From: Rhizobium leguminosarum bv. trifolii WSM1325
GTDB taxonomy: Bacteria > Pseudomonadota > Alphaproteobacteria > Rhizobiales > Rhizobiaceae
Direction of reading: 5' to 3'
Length of the DNA: 64,000 nucleotides
Assembly (NCBI GenBank): GCA_000023185.1
Contig: CP001625.1
Coordinates: forward strand, 62,001-126,000
This document shows positions 62,270 through 64,000 of this stretch, piece after piece (position 1 is the stretch's first letter; each line of letters starts with the position of its first letter). A program made the position numbers and the translations under genes. The notes below the pieces were generated by a model. The model worked only from the letters and a program-made list of their open reading frames with translations, was not told where the DNA came from and searched no databases.

Positions 62270-62975
62270 GGTGATCCGTCCCGAAATAAGCCTTGTGGAT
62301 GTCGTCGCGGCTGAGGTCGGCGGCGCGGCCGGAAAGCGTTACCCGCCCTTCCATCATGCAGTAGACGCGGTCGGCCACCTTCAGCGCCTGGGCGATATCC
62401 TGCTCGACGATGACGATCGAAGCGCCGGTCTCGCGGATGCGCGGGAAGGCGGCGTAGATATCGCGGACCACGACGGGCGCAAGGCCAAGGCTGATCTCGT
62501 CACAGAGCAGCATCGCCGGATTGGACATCAGCCCGCGGCCGATCGCCACCATCTGCTGCTGCCCGCCGGAAAGCGCCGTGGCCGGATTGTCGCGCCGCTC
62601 CTTCAGGATTGGGAATAGCGCGAAGATGCTTTCGAGCGTCCACGGGCCATCGACCTTGCGGCCATAATTGCCGACCAGCAGGTTTTCCTCGACGCTCAGC
62701 GACGGAAAGAGTTTTCGCCCTTCCGGCACCATGGCGATGCCGCGCGCCAGAATGTCAGGCGCCGACAGCGCGCCGATCGGCTCGTCGCGATAAAGGATCG
62801 ATGACGCCGCATTGGTGAGCACGCCTGAGATCGAGCGCATCAGCGTCGTCTTGCCGGCGCCGTTGGCGCCAATGATGGCGACGGTCTCGCCGGCGCCGAC
62901 CACAATATCGACGCCGAACAGCGCCTGGAAACCGCCGTAGGAGGCGGTCAGGCCTCTGGTTTCGAGCAGCGCCAT
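62256..62975 (-). CDS. livF: ABC ATPase, LivF family
   Basis: This 239-residue ATPase has Walker A GANGAGKTTLMRSISG (about 36-51), signature LSGGQQQMVAIGRGL, Walker B LLCDEISLGLAP and the LivF-typical end. It overlaps livG by 1 base and livH by 14, so the five transporter genes form one transcript. Confidence 0.9.
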   Translation of the reverse strand: MALLETRGLTASYGGFQALFGVDIVVGAGETVAIIGANGAGKTTLMRSISGVLTNAASSILYRDEPIGALSAPDILARGIAMVPEGRKLFPSLSVEENLLVGNYGRKVDGPWTLESIFALFPILKERRDNPATALSGGQQQMVAIGRGLMSNPAMLLCDEISLGLAPVVVRDIYAAFPRIRETGASIVIVEQDIAQALKVADRVYCMMEGRVTLSGRAADLSRDDIHKAYFGTDHHELA

Positions 62976-63700
62976 CAGATCTCGATCCCCAGATAGATTT
63001 CACGCACGTCGCGCGATGCCATGATGTCGTCGGGCTTGCCGATGCCGATGACCTTGCCGAAATGCAGCACCAGCAGCCGCTCGACGACGGAATTCAGCGC
63101 ATGCAGCACGTGCTCGATCCAGATGACGGCAACGCCGCGCGCATGAATGGCGCGGATGGTGGCCACCAGCGACCGGCATTCGCCCTCCGTCAGCCCGCCG
63201 GCGATTTCATCGAGCAGGAGCAGCTTCGGTTCCGTCGCCAGCGCTCGGGCGAGCTCCAGCCGTTTGCGCAGCAGCAACGACAGGCTTCCGGCCAAAACAT
63301 TCGCCTTGTCGATCAGCCCGGTGTCCACCAGGATTTCGGCGCAGCGGTCCGACACCTCGACCTCGCGCCGCCGCGAGCCGAAAGCGCCTGCGACCAGGAG
63401 GTTTTCAAAGACCGTCAGCTTCTCGAACGGCTGCGGGATCTGGAAGGTGCGGCCGATGCCCGCCAGGCAGCGCGCCATCGGCGGCGTGCGCGTCACGTCG
63501 CCGCCGAGAAAGCGGATGCTTCCGCTGTCGGCGGGGATATTGCCGGTTATCAAATTGAACAGCGTCGACTTGCCGGCGCCGTTCGGCCCGATAATGCCAA
63601 GCGCCTCGCCTTCGCCGACGGCAAAGGAAATCTGCTCGGCGACCGTCAATGCGCCGAATTTCTTCGAGACCCCATCGAGTTCGAGAATTGCCAAACCCAT
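62975..63700 (-). CDS. livG: ABC ATPase, LivG family
   Basis: This 241-residue ATPase has Walker A GPNGAGKSTLFNLITG (about 37-52), the Q-loop IGRTFQIPQPFEKLTV, signature SLSLLLRKRLELARALA and Walker B LLLDEIAGGLTEGE. ATG 63700 follows GGAGGA; the longer upstream frame covers the binding-protein gene in another frame. It energises the livHM permeases with livF. Confidence 0.9.
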   Translation of the reverse strand: MGLAILELDGVSKKFGALTVAEQISFAVGEGEALGIIGPNGAGKSTLFNLITGNIPADSGSIRFLGGDVTRTPPMARCLAGIGRTFQIPQPFEKLTVFENLLVAGAFGSRRREVEVSDRCAEILVDTGLIDKANVLAGSLSLLLRKRLELARALATEPKLLLLDEIAGGLTEGECRSLVATIRAIHARGVAVIWIEHVLHALNSVVERLLVLHFGKVIGIGKPDDIMASRDVREIYLGIEI

Positions 63701-63744
63701 TCCTCCGAGAACAGGCGGGGCCGAACGGGCCCCGCGCAAAAAAA

Positions 63745-64000
63745 TCAGGCGATTGCTTCCATCTTGCCGCCGACCGGAATGTTCGGCGCCGTCTTGTTGT
63801 CGGTGATGACGAGATCGTAGCCGCCGCCGTCCTTCAACCGCCACTGGCCGCCGACGAGCGGCGTCTTGGCAATGTTCTTGGCCGCGAAAGGCGGCAGGCC
63901 CTTGCCGTCCCAAGCAATCGGCCCGACCAGCGTATCGAGCTTGGTGGCGGCAATCGCCTGCGCGACGGCATCCCCGTCTGTCGGATCTCCGGCCCGCTTC
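63745..64000 (-). CDS. ABC substrate-binding protein, LivJ-like, partial (5' end outside)
   Basis: Open from the right edge to the TGA at 63745-63747 on the minus strand. The 84 codons end with LDTLVGPIAWDGKGLPPFA, then QWRLKDGGGYDLVIT and APNIPVGGKMEAIA. The pattern matches the C-terminal lobe of branched-chain-type binding proteins with a final VxG-type turn. Being at the operon's 5' side it captures the substrate for livGFHM. It may bind an aromatic acid rather than an amino acid. Confidence 0.75.
   Translation of the reverse strand, partial: KRAGDPTDGDAVAQAIAATKLDTLVGPIAWDGKGLPPFAAKNIAKTPLVGGQWRLKDGGGYDLVITDNKTAPNIPVGGKMEAIA

Overview
The window looks like part of a large conjugative repABC plasmid from a member of the Rhizobiaceae (Rhizobium, Agrobacterium or Sinorhizobium type). 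The evidence is a repABC replicator with an antisense-RNA-like gap between repB and repC, a complete Ti-type trb mating-pair operon, a TraI/TraR quorum-sensing pair, and a Ti-type DNA-transfer region (traHBFA on one side and traCDG on the other) with a recognisable oriT between the arms. GC content is high and no rRNA, tRNA, IS element or CRISPR array was seen.

Layout. Positions 1-150 hold the end of a Fic-like gene. 151-1684 is non-coding and carries three copies of a perfect palindrome that I read as parS. 1685-5430 is repCBA (minus strand). 5431-5791 is a divergent control region with two tra-box-like sites. 5792-15902 is traI-trbBCDEJKLFGHI, with trbK apparently frameshifted, and traR lies convergently behind it. 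17471-19536 is an AbiE-like two-gene module with its own operator-like repeats. Decayed LysR and SDR fragments follow. 20590-33355 is a first accessory metabolic island: two degenerate OmpR-type regulators, an amidohydrolase, and a minus-strand operon encoding a Pot-type ABC importer, a TauD-type dioxygenase, an RraA-like protein, a nitrilase-fold amidase, an ornithine-cyclodeaminase-like enzyme and an MmgE/PrpD enzyme. 33889-34895 is a DUF433/DUF5615 toxin-antitoxin pair with a broken toxin. 34911-43323 is the DNA-transfer region, followed by small plasmid-typical genes (105-aa hypothetical, WGR, DUF736).

46249-64000 is a second metabolic island for aromatic compounds. On one side of a MarR gene, a minus-strand operon encodes a two-component flavin hydroxylase, MFS and porin transport proteins, an extradiol dioxygenase, an FAD hydroxylase, a GST, a SnoaL-like protein, an acetoacetate-decarboxylase-like protein and an FAH-family hydrolase. 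On the other side, a hydroxyquinol 1,2-dioxygenase and a TfdB-like hydroxylase are coupled to a branched-chain-type ABC importer that runs off the right edge.

How it works together. Replication, partition and transfer appear to be under one acyl-homoserine-lactone circuit, because matching 18-bp boxes sit between repA and traI and beside oriT. The cargo is uptake plus breakdown of small organic compounds. A plant-derived aromatic (flavonoid or phenylpropanoid type) fits the second island, and an amide or N-substituted amino-acid (opine-like) compound fits the first; both substrates are inferences. All positions come from reading the sequence; no database search was run.
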